Source: an uncultured Collinsella sp. (GTDB taxonomy: Bacteria > Actinomycetota > Coriobacteriia > Coriobacteriales > Coriobacteriaceae). Taken from it: a stretch of DNA of 64,000 nt. Positions 22,460 to 31,216 of this stretch are shown here, piece after piece (within the stretch, counting starts at the first letter, position 1; every line of letters starts with the position of its first letter). Where the stretch lies: contig CAJJZP010000008.1 in assembly GCA_905197665.1 (NCBI GenBank), forward strand, positions 33,939 through 97,938, read 5' to 3'. The translations under genes and the position numbers were made by a program. Below the pieces are notes generated by a model. That model did no database searches. It worked only from the letters and a program-made list of their open reading frames with translations, and was not told the DNA's origin.

Positions 22460-23830
22460 ATGTTTAAACGGAAGGCATATGATCGTCTGCAGGAGTGGAA
22501 AGAACGCTCGCAAGGGCGCACTGCGGTGCTTATTGAGGGTGCAAGACGCGTTGGCAAAACGACGCTCGTCAAATGCTTCGCGCAAAATGAATACAAGGAT
22601 TATCTGTACATTGACTTTTCGGCTGCTAGCAAAGCCACGCTCGATATATTTCTGAACCATCGTGAAGATGTCGATCTTTTTTTACGCATGCTTCAGCTGC
22701 AGTATGGTAAGGCCCTCGAACCGAGAGAGTCGCTGGTCATTTTTGATGAAGTGCAGCGGTTTCCCATCGCGCGCGAATACATAAAGCATCTTGTAGAAGA
22801 CGGCAGATTTGATTACATCGAGACAGGCTCTCTTGTCTCCATCAAAAAGAATGTCGATAGCATTGTCATACCGTCAGAGGAAGAAAGAATCCCTCTCGAG
22901 CCCCTCGATTTTGAGGAGTATCTTTGGTCGACCGGAAAAGATCTTTATGCAGAAGAGATCCGTAAAGCGCGCGAATCTCGGACCGCGCTTCCGGACGGCG
23001 TTCATGCGACGTGCATGAGATTATTTGATGAGTATATGCTTGTCGGTGGTATGCCTCAGTCGGTCGACTCCTTTGTGGCAGAGAATGATTTTAGAGGATG
23101 CGACAGGGTTAAACGGCAGATTATCGCACTGTACAGGGAGGACATTGCCAAGTTTGGAGGTTCGGACGCTAGACGTGCGCGGGCGGTTTATGACGATATT
23201 CCGGGTCAATTATCTGCGGCAAATAAACGGTTCAAATTTGACAGCGTGGAGAAGGGGTCCCGTTTTGAGACATATGAGTCGGCGTTAATCTGGCTTGAGG
23301 ATGCGCGACTGATTAACCGTTGCTATTTATGCAGTGATCCGAGCGTGGGTTACCGCCTGCACGAGGACGCGTCTTCGCTTAAATGCTATATGGCGGACAC
23401 GGGATTGCTCGTGAGCTTGGCGTTTGATGATGGTCCGGACCTTATGGATGTTCATAGAGACATTCAATTTGGAAGAATTTCAATTAATAAAGGAATGCTA
23501 ATCGAGAACATCGTGGCGCAGCAGCTTAAGAGTCTGGGGCATTCGCTTTTTTATTACAGCTGGCAGGAGCCTTCCAAAACAGAGGGGAGTCGGCCCAGAA
23601 CGCGTGAAATTGATTTTCTTGTTTCGCGCGGCTTTGAAGACGCGGCTGGAAAACCGCGGGTCACTCCTGTTGAAGTTAAATCTTCCAAATCGTATTCAAC
23701 AATCTCGCTTGACGATTTCGGCAGACGATTCGAACGACGAGTCGGAGAAGAGATAGTTCTTCACCCAAAACAGCTCAGGGCTGAAGGGCATAGGATATAT
23801 CTACCTCTGTATATGACGATCTTTATCTGA
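22460..23830 (+). CDS. AAA ATPase with DUF4143 C-terminal domain (2)
   Basis: A 456-residue protein. Walker A EGARRVGKTTL (residues ~25-35), Walker B SLVIFDEVQRF (~92-102) and IETGSLVS as sensor-like strand. The C-terminal part has RTREIDFLVSRGFED and VTPVEVKSSKSY, a PD-(D/E)xK nuclease-fold signature. GAGGTGAG precedes the ATG. The sequence is far from the first ATPase, yet both share a four-unit repeat array at the promoter. A/T content is higher than in neighbours, suggesting acquisition. Function unknown. Confidence 0.88.
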   Translation: MFKRKAYDRLQEWKERSQGRTAVLIEGARRVGKTTLVKCFAQNEYKDYLYIDFSAASKATLDIFLNHREDVDLFLRMLQLQYGKALEPRESLVIFDEVQRFPIAREYIKHLVEDGRFDYIETGSLVSIKKNVDSIVIPSEEERIPLEPLDFEEYLWSTGKDLYAEEIRKARESRTALPDGVHATCMRLFDEYMLVGGMPQSVDSFVAENDFRGCDRVKRQIIALYREDIAKFGGSDARRARAVYDDIPGQLSAANKRFKFDSVEKGSRFETYESALIWLEDARLINRCYLCSDPSVGYRLHEDASSLKCYMADTGLLVSLAFDDGPDLMDVHRDIQFGRISINKGMLIENIVAQQLKSLGHSLFYYSWQEPSKTEGSRPRTREIDFLVSRGFEDAAGKPRVTPVEVKSSKSYSTISLDDFGRRFERRVGEEIVLHPKQLRAEGHRIYLPLYMTIFI

Positions 23831-23889
23831 TCGACGGCATGCGGCCAAAAAGGGGGCATGCGGCTGAGATTGTCAGCCCGGTCTATTAT

Positions 23890-24115
23890 ATTTGCCTCGA
23901 TCTGTAACAGCTAGGGGCGAAAACACAAGCTAGTTGTTACAGATTTAGATTGAAGGGATTGGCTCGCACGTTTATCTAAATCTGTAACAACTAGACGTCC
24001 AAAACCGGGTTAAGTGTTACAGATTTAGATATTTCGGCCCGGCCTCCACGTTTGTCTCAATCTGTAACAGGTGGGACCGAAAAACTCGGCTAGATGTTAC
24101 AGATCGAGACGAACG
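23890..24115. repeat. Three tandem GTTACAGAT palindromes with exact 80-bp period
   Basis: TCTGTAACA begins at 23901, 23981 and 24061. Each unit is a stem-loop (for the middle unit TATCTAAATCTGTAACA pairs with TGTTACAGATTTAGATA, 17 bp perfect) with a purine-rich loop containing AAAA. The spacers share CACGTTT. This fills the gap 23831-24143. Confidence 0.88.
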
Positions 24116-24143
24116 GCTCCCGACTCGCCCAAAAAACAAAAAG

Positions 24144-24181
24144 GCCGGGGGCGGCGCGCCGTGTGACGTGCCGCCCCCGGC
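24144..24181 (-). terminator. Terminator of the lacE-lacG operon
   Basis: GCCGGGGGCGGC pairs with GCCGCCCCCGGC; on the minus strand the stem runs into TTTTTGTTTTTT. Confidence 0.88.
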
Positions 24182-24233
24182 TGAGAAATGGGGGCAGGTT
24201 GTGTGAGCGGGGCATCTCGCTAGTCGCAAGTCG

Positions 24234-25673
24234 CTAGTCCAGACGACGGGTCTGCGCCACGTGCTTGTACCAGTAGGCGCTTGCCTTGGGCGTGCGCTTC
24301 TGGGTTTCAAAGTCTACGTAGAAGAAGCCATAGCGCTTGTTGTAGCCGTTGGTCCAGGAGAACTGATCCTGCAGGCTCCACAGGAAGTAGCCGCCCACGT
24401 TGACGCCCACCTCCATGGCCTTGAGCAGCCAACGCAAGTGCTGCTCGATGTAGTCGATGCGCGGCTGGTCGTCCACAAAACCGTCCTTGTAGGGGTCCTT
24501 GTAGCCCATGCCGTTCTCGGTGATGAAGATCTGCTTGTAGTTGGGGTAGCGCTGCTTAATGTAGACGAGCAGATCGAACAGACCCTCGGGATAGATGATC
24601 CAGTCCCAGTCGGTGGTGGGGATGCCGGGCTTGTTCACATGCTCGCCAATGCCCTTGACGCGCCAGCGGCCGGTGCCCTTCTCGCCCGTACCGTTGTGGT
24701 GCAGGTCGTTCTCGCCGTCGTAGGACTTGAGGAAACGGCACTGGTAGTTGTTGACGCCCAGGTAGTCGTTGTAGAGCGCTGCCTCGCGCATGACCTCGAG
24801 ATCTTCCTCGCGGATCTCGATGGTGCCGCCGGAGACTGCAGCCAGGCGGTTGGCGCACTCGAGGGTGTCGGGAGCATAGTCCCCGCGGAAGGTGGCGTCG
24901 AGCAAGAACTGGTTCTGCAGCACGTGCTCGTTATTGGCGGCCTTGATGTCGGCGGGGTCGTTCTCGTTGAGCGGATACTTAAACTCCAGCGATTGAATGA
25001 CGCCGATCTTGCCCTTAAAACCGCCGTTGTGGAAGGCCAGCACGGCCTTGGCGTGGGCGAGCATCATGTTGTGCTCGCACTGGAAGGCCTCGGCCAGATG
25101 AGCTTTGACGCCGCCGGGGAAGGTGCCCTCGATGTAGGTGTTGGAGGCGTCGGCCCAGATCTCGTTAAAAGTGAACCAGTAGGTCACCTGGTTGGCGTAC
25201 TCCTTAAAGCAGAAGGTGGCAAAGTCCACAAAGGCATCGATGGTCTCGCGGTTGAGGAAGTCGCCCTTCTCAAAGAGGGGAAGCGGCGTGTCAAAGTGAT
25301 GCAGCGTGACGAACGGCTCAACATGGTGCTTATGGCACTCGGCGAAGAGATCGTGGTAGAACTGGACGCCCTCGGGGTTGATTTCGCCGGTGCCGTTGGG
25401 GAAGATGCGGCTCCAGGCAATGGAGAGGCGAATGCCGTTGATACCGAACTCCTCGCACAGCTCCAAGTCGACAGGGTACTGGTTGTAGAAGTCCGAAGCG
25501 GGATCGGGGGAGAAACGGCCTTGGGCTTCCAGAAAGTCGTCCCAGGCAACCTTGCCCTTACCGTGAGTGCGGGTCTCGCCCTCTACCTGGTAGGCAGCAG
25601 TGGCGCCGCCAAAGACAAAGTCCTCGGGAAACTGCGCAGGCGGGTTGGTGACGCTAGCAGGGTTAACGGACAT
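24234..25673 (-). CDS. lacG: 6-phospho-beta-galactosidase (GH1)
   Basis: A 479-residue GH1 enzyme that cleaves lactose-6-phosphate (or similar) to galactose-6-P and glucose. The acid/base Glu is in YWFTFNEIW (~residue 170) and the nucleophile Glu in FITENGMGYKD (~385). Long stretches match streptococcal LacG, e.g. AYQVEG, AWSRIFPNGTGEIN, CHKHHVEPFVTLHHFDTP, and the LacG-type phosphate region SWTNGYNKRYGFFYVDF. Second gene after lacE, with a hairpin between them. No strong ribosome-binding site is seen before the ATG. Confidence 0.93.
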   Translation of the reverse strand: MSVNPASVTNPPAQFPEDFVFGGATAAYQVEGETRTHGKGKVAWDDFLEAQGRFSPDPASDFYNQYPVDLELCEEFGINGIRLSIAWSRIFPNGTGEINPEGVQFYHDLFAECHKHHVEPFVTLHHFDTPLPLFEKGDFLNRETIDAFVDFATFCFKEYANQVTYWFTFNEIWADASNTYIEGTFPGGVKAHLAEAFQCEHNMMLAHAKAVLAFHNGGFKGKIGVIQSLEFKYPLNENDPADIKAANNEHVLQNQFLLDATFRGDYAPDTLECANRLAAVSGGTIEIREEDLEVMREAALYNDYLGVNNYQCRFLKSYDGENDLHHNGTGEKGTGRWRVKGIGEHVNKPGIPTTDWDWIIYPEGLFDLLVYIKQRYPNYKQIFITENGMGYKDPYKDGFVDDQPRIDYIEQHLRWLLKAMEVGVNVGGYFLWSLQDQFSWTNGYNKRYGFFYVDFETQKRTPKASAYWYKHVAQTRRLD

Positions 25674-25697
25674 GATGATCCAATCGTCTAAATCGAA

Positions 25698-25729
25698 GGG
25701 CCAGCCGGTCTTGGATGGTCGGCTGGCCC
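25698..25729 (-). other. Hairpin between lacE and lacG
   Basis: GGGCCAGCCG pairs with CGGCTGGCCC (10 bp). It lacks a U-run on the minus strand, so it may protect or tune mRNA between the two genes rather than terminate. Confidence 0.6.
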
Positions 25730-25739
25730 TAGGCGTTAC

Positions 25740-27515
25740 TTACTTCGAAAGCTGCTCGGAGACGAAGGCGAGAGACTTGTCGCCGTTCTGGGAGAGCTCA
25801 ATGTACTGCTTACCGCGGCAGGCGACGCACTTGTTGCCCACGCGCTCGCAGTCTTTCTGAAGGTCGGCCAGGTAGCTTGCGGCCTGCGGAGCCAGGACGA
25901 CCAGGTCAAAGTCGGGGAGCATGTCCACGTGGTTGCCATATGCCTCGGCAGCGGTCTCAAGATTGATGCCGCGCTCCTTGGCGGCCTTGGCCAGTGCGTT
26001 GGCGAGCAGACCCGAGGTTCCGCCGCCCTGGCAGAGCACGAGCACGCGCTTGCCGTTGAGGTCGCTGGCGGTCGTTGCCTCGGCAGCGGGTGCTGCAGAA
26101 GCGGCAGGGGAGTCGACCTTCACGGCCTCGGCGGCAGCGCCGGCGGCAACGCTCTTGGCATCGGCCTTGCCCTGGAAGGCGTCGTTGAGCTTGGCGGCCT
26201 TCTCGGCGTTCTTGGCGGCGAGCTCCTCCTGGGAGATCTCGGCCTCCTCGGCGCACTTCTGGGCGTCATAGGCACGGAAGAACGGATAGTACAGGACAAA
26301 GTCGACGACCAAGATGAGGGCGAGCATCACAAAGGCGAGCGGCTGGAAGCCCAAGCCCATGATGGTGCCGATGGGGCCGGGAACGGTCCAAGGCAGGGTG
26401 TACATAAAGCCGTTCATGCCCAAGAAGTCGATAAAGATTTTGAGGATCCAGATGTTGGCGATCGGAGCAAAGACAAACGGGACAAAGAAGACGGGGTTGA
26501 GCACGATGGGTGCGGCGAACAGCAGCGGCTCGTTGACGGCAAAGCACACGGGGACGATGGCTGCCTTACCGACGGCACGCATCTCCTGGGATTTGGCCAG
26601 GAAGCAGAACATAAAGACCAGGACGAGCGTGGCGCCGGTGCCGCCCATGCAGACGACGAAGTACTGGGCACCCTGGGTCAGGACAGCGGAAGCGTGCTGA
26701 CCAGCCTGGAACGCAGCCAGGTTGTCGGTCATGTTGGCAACGAGGGCGGCGGCGATGGCGGGCTCGACGATCGAGGGGCCGTGGACGCCGACGAACCAGA
26801 ACAGGCTCATAGCGCCGTAGATCACAGCGAGGCCGATGTAGCCGTCGGCAGCGGTGAACAGGGGCTGGAACACCTGGATGACGCCCTGGGCAAAGCAGAA
26901 GCCAAAGGCAGCGCGGAAGACGATGTCAAAGACCCAAAAGACGGTGATGCAGACGGAGAAGGGGATGATGTCCTTAAAGGTCTGCGAAATGTTGGGCGGA
27001 ACCTGCTCGGGCATCTTGACGGTGATGTTGCGCTTAATAAAGAACTTGTAGATGATGCCGGTCACAAATGCAGCGATGAAGGCAGTCAGCAGGCCTTTGG
27101 AACCAAGATAGGTGGTGTTGAAGCCGCTGGCGGCGTCCGTGGCGATCGTGTCGCTCGAAAGGAGCAAGAAGCCGATGATGGCCGCGCACATGCACGAGAT
27201 GAAGTTGATCTGGTTGTTCTTGGGCAGGTCGCGGTTCTGAGCGTCGGCGAAGTGCTTGGCCGTGGTGGCGGCGCAGGCGATGGCCAGGATGCCCATGGAG
27301 TAGTTGTAGCACTTCCACAGGGCGTTGTTGATGTCATCGGGCCAGTAGAAACCCCAGATGTTGGGGACCGAGGCTACCAGGCAGAAGATGGACGAGAAGA
27401 TGATGATGGGGATGACGGAGATAAAGCCGTCGCGGATCGCCTTGAGGTACTTGTTGCGGGCGATCGCGTTGAAAAAGGGTTGGCCCTTTTCGATGATGGC
27501 GATGAGTTGCTCCAT
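25740..27515 (-). CDS. lacE: Lactose-specific PTS IICB
   Basis: A 591-residue fusion: IIC membrane domain (~1-440, with CFAVNEPLLFAAPIVLNPVFF as substrate loop), an Ala-rich linker (~455-495) and a C-terminal IIB (~500-591) whose active Cys is in VLVLCQGGGTSG. TTAGGAGC precedes the ATG. It imports and phosphorylates lactose using phosphate from LacF (29092), which is encoded apart from it. The promoter region has a LacI-type operator at 27577, 62 bp upstream of the start. Confidence 0.94.
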   Translation of the reverse strand: MEQLIAIIEKGQPFFNAIARNKYLKAIRDGFISVIPIIIFSSIFCLVASVPNIWGFYWPDDINNALWKCYNYSMGILAIACAATTAKHFADAQNRDLPKNNQINFISCMCAAIIGFLLLSSDTIATDAASGFNTTYLGSKGLLTAFIAAFVTGIIYKFFIKRNITVKMPEQVPPNISQTFKDIIPFSVCITVFWVFDIVFRAAFGFCFAQGVIQVFQPLFTAADGYIGLAVIYGAMSLFWFVGVHGPSIVEPAIAAALVANMTDNLAAFQAGQHASAVLTQGAQYFVVCMGGTGATLVLVFMFCFLAKSQEMRAVGKAAIVPVCFAVNEPLLFAAPIVLNPVFFVPFVFAPIANIWILKIFIDFLGMNGFMYTLPWTVPGPIGTIMGLGFQPLAFVMLALILVVDFVLYYPFFRAYDAQKCAEEAEISQEELAAKNAEKAAKLNDAFQGKADAKSVAAGAAAEAVKVDSPAASAAPAAEATTASDLNGKRVLVLCQGGGTSGLLANALAKAAKERGINLETAAEAYGNHVDMLPDFDLVVLAPQAASYLADLQKDCERVGNKCVACRGKQYIELSQNGDKSLAFVSEQLSK

Positions 27516-27576
27516 GCAATGCTCCTAAGAGTCGGTGGGTTAGCAACGATGGTAACTTTTGGCGTTCGGTTGCCAA

Positions 27577-27594
27577 AATGTTGACGTTGCCATT
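27577..27594. promoter_or_regulatory. LacI-type operator upstream of lacE
   Basis: AATGTTGACGTTGCCATT; the reverse complement of the motif AATGGCAACGTTAACATT at 27697 with one change. The same motif appears a third time at 27842. Region 27516-27872 is gene-free and holds these three sites. Confidence 0.78.
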
Positions 27595-27696
27595 TTGCGG
27601 CACAAATAAAGACGCGAATCGGTGGTTCCTGTGCCTGCGAACCGTCGATTCCTTATGCGTAAACGTTTGAGCCGCCCGGTGGCTCTGTGTTTGCAC

Positions 27697-27714
27697 AATG
27701 GCAACGTTAACATT
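27697..27714. promoter_or_regulatory. LacI-type operator, middle copy
   Basis: AATGGCAACGTTAACATT, with the AACGTT core usual for LacI-family operators. A further TAAACGTTTG half-like site is at 27658. Confidence 0.75.
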
Positions 27715-27841
27715 TGGACTACAAAAGCCGTTCGGGGAAGCAAAAATGTCGGTGAACGGTAGGTTTTGGGTGGTGAGCGTATGGCGGAGGAGGCGTTAGA
27801 TATACTTAAAGACGTTTCATTTGACTGCGTAGGGTGCCACC

Positions 27842-27859
27842 AATGGCATCGTTGACATA
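27842..27859. promoter_or_regulatory. LacI-type operator just upstream of the regulator gene
   Basis: AATGGCATCGTTGACATA, ending 13 bp before the ATG at 27873, so binding would block translation-start-proximal transcription: a likely autoregulatory site. Confidence 0.72.
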
Positions 27860-27872
27860 GAAAGATCGACCT

Positions 27873-28877
27873 ATGGCCGCTGTTAAAAAATCGGTATCCG
27901 TCAAAGACGTGGCACGTCTCGCGGGCGTCTCGGAGCAGACGGTCTCGCGCACCGTGCATGATTCGCCCAGCGTGCGCCCCGAGACCAAGGAGCGCGTGCG
28001 CGCCGCCATGCGCGAGCTTGGCTATCGTCCAAACTTTGCCGGCCGGTCGCTGCGTCGCGGCAAGTTCAAGACGGTCGGCGTCGCCATGTTCAACATTACC
28101 GGTACCGGCAACCTCGACCGTATGGAGGGCTTTGCCGCCGCAGCCGACAAACACGGCTATGCCATCACCCTTACTAAAGTAGATGGACACCCCTATACCC
28201 TCGAGAGCGCATCAACGCGCATGAGTGCGCTTCCGGTGGACGGCATGGTTGTGATCATGAACCGCATGCCGGCGGATTTTGGCACCTTTGAGCCGCTGCC
28301 CGGTATGCAGACGGTGCTCGTTACCATGCTGGAGCACCCGCTGTGCTCGACGGTCGATAACGACCAGTTCGATTGCTCGCGCCAGGTGGTCGAGTACTTG
28401 CTGGGGCAGGGGCACAGGACCGTGCACTTTATCTCGTGCCCCGAGCGCTCGCTTTCGGGCATGCAACGCGAGGAGGGCTGGCGTGAGACATTGCGCGCGC
28501 ATGGTATTGAGCCGCCGCGACTCGTCCGTGGCGATTGGACGGCACGGAGCGGGTATGCTGCCGGTCAGGCTCTGGCGGACGATCCGACCTGTACGGCCAT
28601 TTATGCTTCCAACGATGCCATGGCCTACGGCTGCATTCGCGGGCTCGAGTCGTGCGGAAGGCGCGTGCCCGAGGACGTAAGCGTGGTGGGTGTTGACGAT
28701 AGTTTGGGCGATATCGTGCCCGATCGTCGCCTGACTACGGTGCGCTTTGACAACAAGCGCGTCGGCATGTGGGCGGTCGACAAGATTGCCGGCGCCGAGG
28801 GCGCTGCACCCGGTGTGGAGCACATGCTGTTTCCGGGTGTGCTCGTCGAGGGCGATACGGTGCGCTATGTACGCTAG
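27873..28877 (+). CDS. LacI-family regulator of the lac region
   Basis: A 334-residue protein. The N-terminal HTH is VSVKDVARLAGVSEQTVSRTV (residues 8-28) with hinge GYRPNFAGRSLRRG; the rest is a periplasmic-binding-like sensor domain (TAIYASNDAMAYG, VSVVGVDDS). Divergent from lacE with three shared operators between them. It likely represses lacE-lacG and itself; the effector is unknown. Its closest relative in the window is the GalR-type protein at 59752. Confidence 0.92.
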   Translation: MAAVKKSVSVKDVARLAGVSEQTVSRTVHDSPSVRPETKERVRAAMRELGYRPNFAGRSLRRGKFKTVGVAMFNITGTGNLDRMEGFAAAADKHGYAITLTKVDGHPYTLESASTRMSALPVDGMVVIMNRMPADFGTFEPLPGMQTVLVTMLEHPLCSTVDNDQFDCSRQVVEYLLGQGHRTVHFISCPERSLSGMQREEGWRETLRAHGIEPPRLVRGDWTARSGYAAGQALADDPTCTAIYASNDAMAYGCIRGLESCGRRVPEDVSVVGVDDSLGDIVPDRRLTTVRFDNKRVGMWAVDKIAGAEGAAPGVEHMLFPGVLVEGDTVRYVR

Positions 28878-28937
28878 GGTGCGGACCTGTTTGGGTTGCC
28901 GCTAATTGTGTTCGAGAATGTTCAGATTGGTTTAAAA

Positions 28938-28948
28938 ACCGTTCACGG
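28938..28948. promoter_or_regulatory. ACCGTTCACGG motif upstream of lacF
   Basis: An 11-bp motif with CCGT/ACGG arms; exact copies at 31035 (inverted), 48354 and 60938, one near-copy at 48433. A second motif, TGTTCTTTTTTG at 28990, is shared (inverted) with the lacA upstream region at 31053. Confidence 0.65.
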
Positions 28949-29091
28949 GCGAAAAGCAACCGTTCATAGCTCGAAATTACGTTTTGCGCTGTTCTTTTTT
29001 GTTTGAATGTTAATGTTCCTGCCATACACAGCGCAGCGCGTATGCCCGGACGCGATGCTCTCCGTTGGTTCATATGTGAAAGGAACGCAAT

Positions 29092-29430
29092 ATGGCAACC
29101 AAAGAAGAAATCTCGATGGTTGGATTCGAGATTGTCGCATACGCGGGCGACGCCCAGACCGATCTGCTTGCAGCGCTCGATGCTGCTCGCGAGGGTGATT
29201 TTGAGAAGGCCGAGCAGCTGCACAAGGATGCCAGCGATGCACTTATCGGCGCCCACGACACGCAGACCAAGCTGCTTTCGCAGGAGGCCGGCGGCGGCGA
29301 GATGGAGATGACCTTCATCATGGCTCACGCTCAGGATACTCTCATGACCACCATGATCCTGGAGAAGCAGACCCGCTTTACCATCGATGCCTATAAGCGC
29401 ATCGCCGCACTCGAGGCTAAGCTCGCCTAA
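29092..29430 (+). CDS. lacF: Lactose-specific PTS IIA
   Basis: A 112-residue IIA. The phospho-His is in MAHAQDTLMTT (~residue 82), where DHLM of most relatives is DTLM. AAAGGA precedes the ATG. It phosphorylates the IIB part of LacE. It is separate from lacE, downstream of the LacI regulator, with its own gene-free upstream region of 214 bp carrying operator-like motifs also found before lacA. Confidence 0.92.
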   Translation: MATKEEISMVGFEIVAYAGDAQTDLLAALDAAREGDFEKAEQLHKDASDALIGAHDTQTKLLSQEAGGGEMEMTFIMAHAQDTLMTTMILEKQTRFTIDAYKRIAALEAKLA

Positions 29431-29458
29431 CGAGCTCTCACAACCAAGTCCCCTTCCA

Positions 29459-29493
29459 AAAGCTCTGCCGCTACCCGCGGCAGGGCTTTTTCT
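29459..29493 (+). terminator. Terminator of lacF
   Basis: AGCTCTGCCG pairs with CGGCAGGGCT followed by TTTTCTGTTT. Confidence 0.85.
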
Positions 29494-29625
29494 GTTTACC
29501 CGGCACTTGGGGACGTTCCTTATCTGCCGGCAGTTTGGGACACTCCTGCCATGCATTCGATCCTTTGAGGATGGAAGAAACCGGGTCATTAGGTTTGCTG
29601 CGGTGCCGACTCGGTCTGTCGGTTA

Positions 29626-29779
29626 CAAAACTATGCCGGTTTACTACGATGAATCGCATTCTTTCAACTATGGAAAGAACAGCGTTATCAAAGCCGCAGG
29701 TAGAAAGCTTGTCATTTTCTGCTAATAGCAAATGTGGTCGGTCCTATCGGTTTTATCGTAGTAAACCGGCATAGTTTTG
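29626..29779. repeat. 154-bp MITE-like element with 25-bp perfect terminal inverted repeats
   Basis: The arm 29626-29650 (begins CAAAACTATGCCGG) is exactly inverted at 29755-29779. The 104-bp interior has no ORF. It lies in the gene-free stretch 29431-29895, next to GGGGACG/GGGACAC repeats at 29508-29545. No clear target duplication is seen. Confidence 0.8.
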
Positions 29780-29895
29780 AAATGGCACTATTCGACTAGC
29801 AGCGTTATGGAGCTTCTGCACGCCCTCCCGTTCGGTTTTTTGCTGGGTGGGTATACTTTCCACCGCATTACAGACCGGACTGAGGAGGTATCCAA

Positions 29896-30909
29896 ATGCC
29901 GGATAACGGGTCAATACAAAAAAGAGACGCGCACGAGGTGGCTCATGGGCGTTCTGTCCAGATAACCGAGCACACGACGGTAACCGAGCTGCAGCCCAGC
30001 CTGTCCGATGTCGTGTGCGCAAACAAAAAGCTGCAGATTGGCTTCATCGTTGCGCTCGTGGTACTGGCCTTGCTGTCGGGCTTTGTGGCTCGTCCGCATT
30101 TTGCCGATACCAAGACTTGGGACTCCACCATCGAGGTTATCGACCAAAAGAAAGGTAACGTACTGGCGCTCACGGCCTCGTGCGTGGCGCTGTCTGCGGG
30201 CATTACCGCGCTGCCGGGTGATACGGGAACGCCGGTTGCCGAGCAGCTTGCGCAGCTTTCAGGCAACCTTGGTATCGTGCTTGCCGTGCTATACCTAGAG
30301 AAATACTTGCTCACGATTTTGTGGTCGGTTGGCTTGGGCATCTTAATCCCGTTTGCGTTGGTGCTCTTTGCGGTGTCGCTTGGCATTCACGGGCGCTGGA
30401 GCACGAGCGCCGTCCTGCGCCGCGTGGCGACGCGCGTGTTGGTGGTTGCCGTAATCGGCATGGCGCTTGTGCCCGCGAGCGTATGGGTGTCGCAGAAGGT
30501 CGATGAAACGTATCGCGTTAGCATCGAGGTGGCCGAGCAAAAGTCGGCCGGCGCTGCGAGTGCGGCAGATAGCGATAACTCCAAGGCAAGCAAGAAAAAG
30601 GCCGAGGCCACGGAGTCCAAAAACGTGCTCGAGCAGTTGACTGACGGGGCCTCGAGCCTGGTCACGTCGGTAACCAGTGGTGCCAAGCAGATGACCGACG
30701 AGATCGTGCGGCAGGTGACCGATCTGATCGAAGGCGTCATCGTGATGATCGTGACCTCGTGTGTGATTCCTCTACTGGTGCTCGTGGCGTTCCTATGGCT
30801 AGGACACGTGCTGCTGGGGATCGATGTCTCCGGTCCCGCGAACTATCTGACGGATCGTTTCTTGAGCGCTCCGTCCAAACATGCCAAGAAGAGTGGGCAG
30901 TCTGAGTAG
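29896..30909 (+). CDS. Conserved membrane protein of unknown function
   Basis: A 337-residue protein I do not recognise. A cytoplasmic start of ~48 residues is followed by a transmembrane helix (IGFIVALVVLALLSGFVA, ~49-66), a second group of three hydrophobic segments (~120-200), a hydrophilic Ala/Lys/Ser-rich section (~215-245) and a C-terminal helix (VIVMIVTSCVIPLLVLVAFL). GGAGG precedes the ATG. It sits alone between lacF and lacA. The early part has a Gly/Thr-rich segment (ALPGDTGTPVAEQL) likely outside. Confidence 0.75.
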   Translation: MPDNGSIQKRDAHEVAHGRSVQITEHTTVTELQPSLSDVVCANKKLQIGFIVALVVLALLSGFVARPHFADTKTWDSTIEVIDQKKGNVLALTASCVALSAGITALPGDTGTPVAEQLAQLSGNLGIVLAVLYLEKYLLTILWSVGLGILIPFALVLFAVSLGIHGRWSTSAVLRRVATRVLVVAVIGMALVPASVWVSQKVDETYRVSIEVAEQKSAGAASAADSDNSKASKKKAEATESKNVLEQLTDGASSLVTSVTSGAKQMTDEIVRQVTDLIEGVIVMIVTSCVIPLLVLVAFLWLGHVLLGIDVSGPANYLTDRFLSAPSKHAKKSGQSE

Positions 30910-30943
30910 GCGGCAAAGCGATCTTTGGAAGATCAACCGTAAG

Positions 30944-30979
30944 AAGGGCGGCCGAGACACGTTCTCGGCCGCCCTTTTG
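30944..30979 (+). terminator. Terminator after the membrane protein gene
   Basis: AAGGGCGGCCGAGA pairs perfectly with TCTCGGCCGCCCTT, then TTGT. Confidence 0.88.
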
Positions 30980-31034
30980 TCTGTTGAACACATGGTCGCT
31001 ACGTCTGCGCCGGGCTCAAACGGTCGGCAATCAT

Positions 31035-31064
31035 CCGTGAACGGTATTTGTTCAAAAAAGAACA
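31035..31064. promoter_or_regulatory. Operator-like motifs upstream of lacA
   Basis: CCGTGAACGGT (31035) and CAAAAAAGAACA (31053) are both inverted copies of motifs upstream of lacF. Further GTTCA/GAAC half-sites lie at 31095-31125. Together they suggest joint control of lacF and lacAB, with the DeoR/LacR-type protein the natural candidate. Confidence 0.62.
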
Positions 31065-31216
31065 AAGTTAAACAAATAATGGTTGCACCAGATGTTCGAA
31101 TGTGTTCAAATAAACATGAACAGTGAAGAACCGCACATTCAGATGCCCGGACCTGAGCGCGATTCAACACTTCCAAACAGAAACTACGCACCTGCGTATC
31201 TCTCAAGGAGGATGTC

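Noticed and set aside
23890..24115. CRISPR array
   Set aside because: Only three units, each a long palindrome; the spacers are short, similar to each other and no cas genes are present.
24261..27584. Long open frames (476 and 551 codons) antisense to lacG and lacE
   Set aside because: High third-position G/C makes long antisense frames common here. Their translations are low-complexity Val/Gly/Asp-rich, have no motifs, and mirror clear GH1 and PTS genes.
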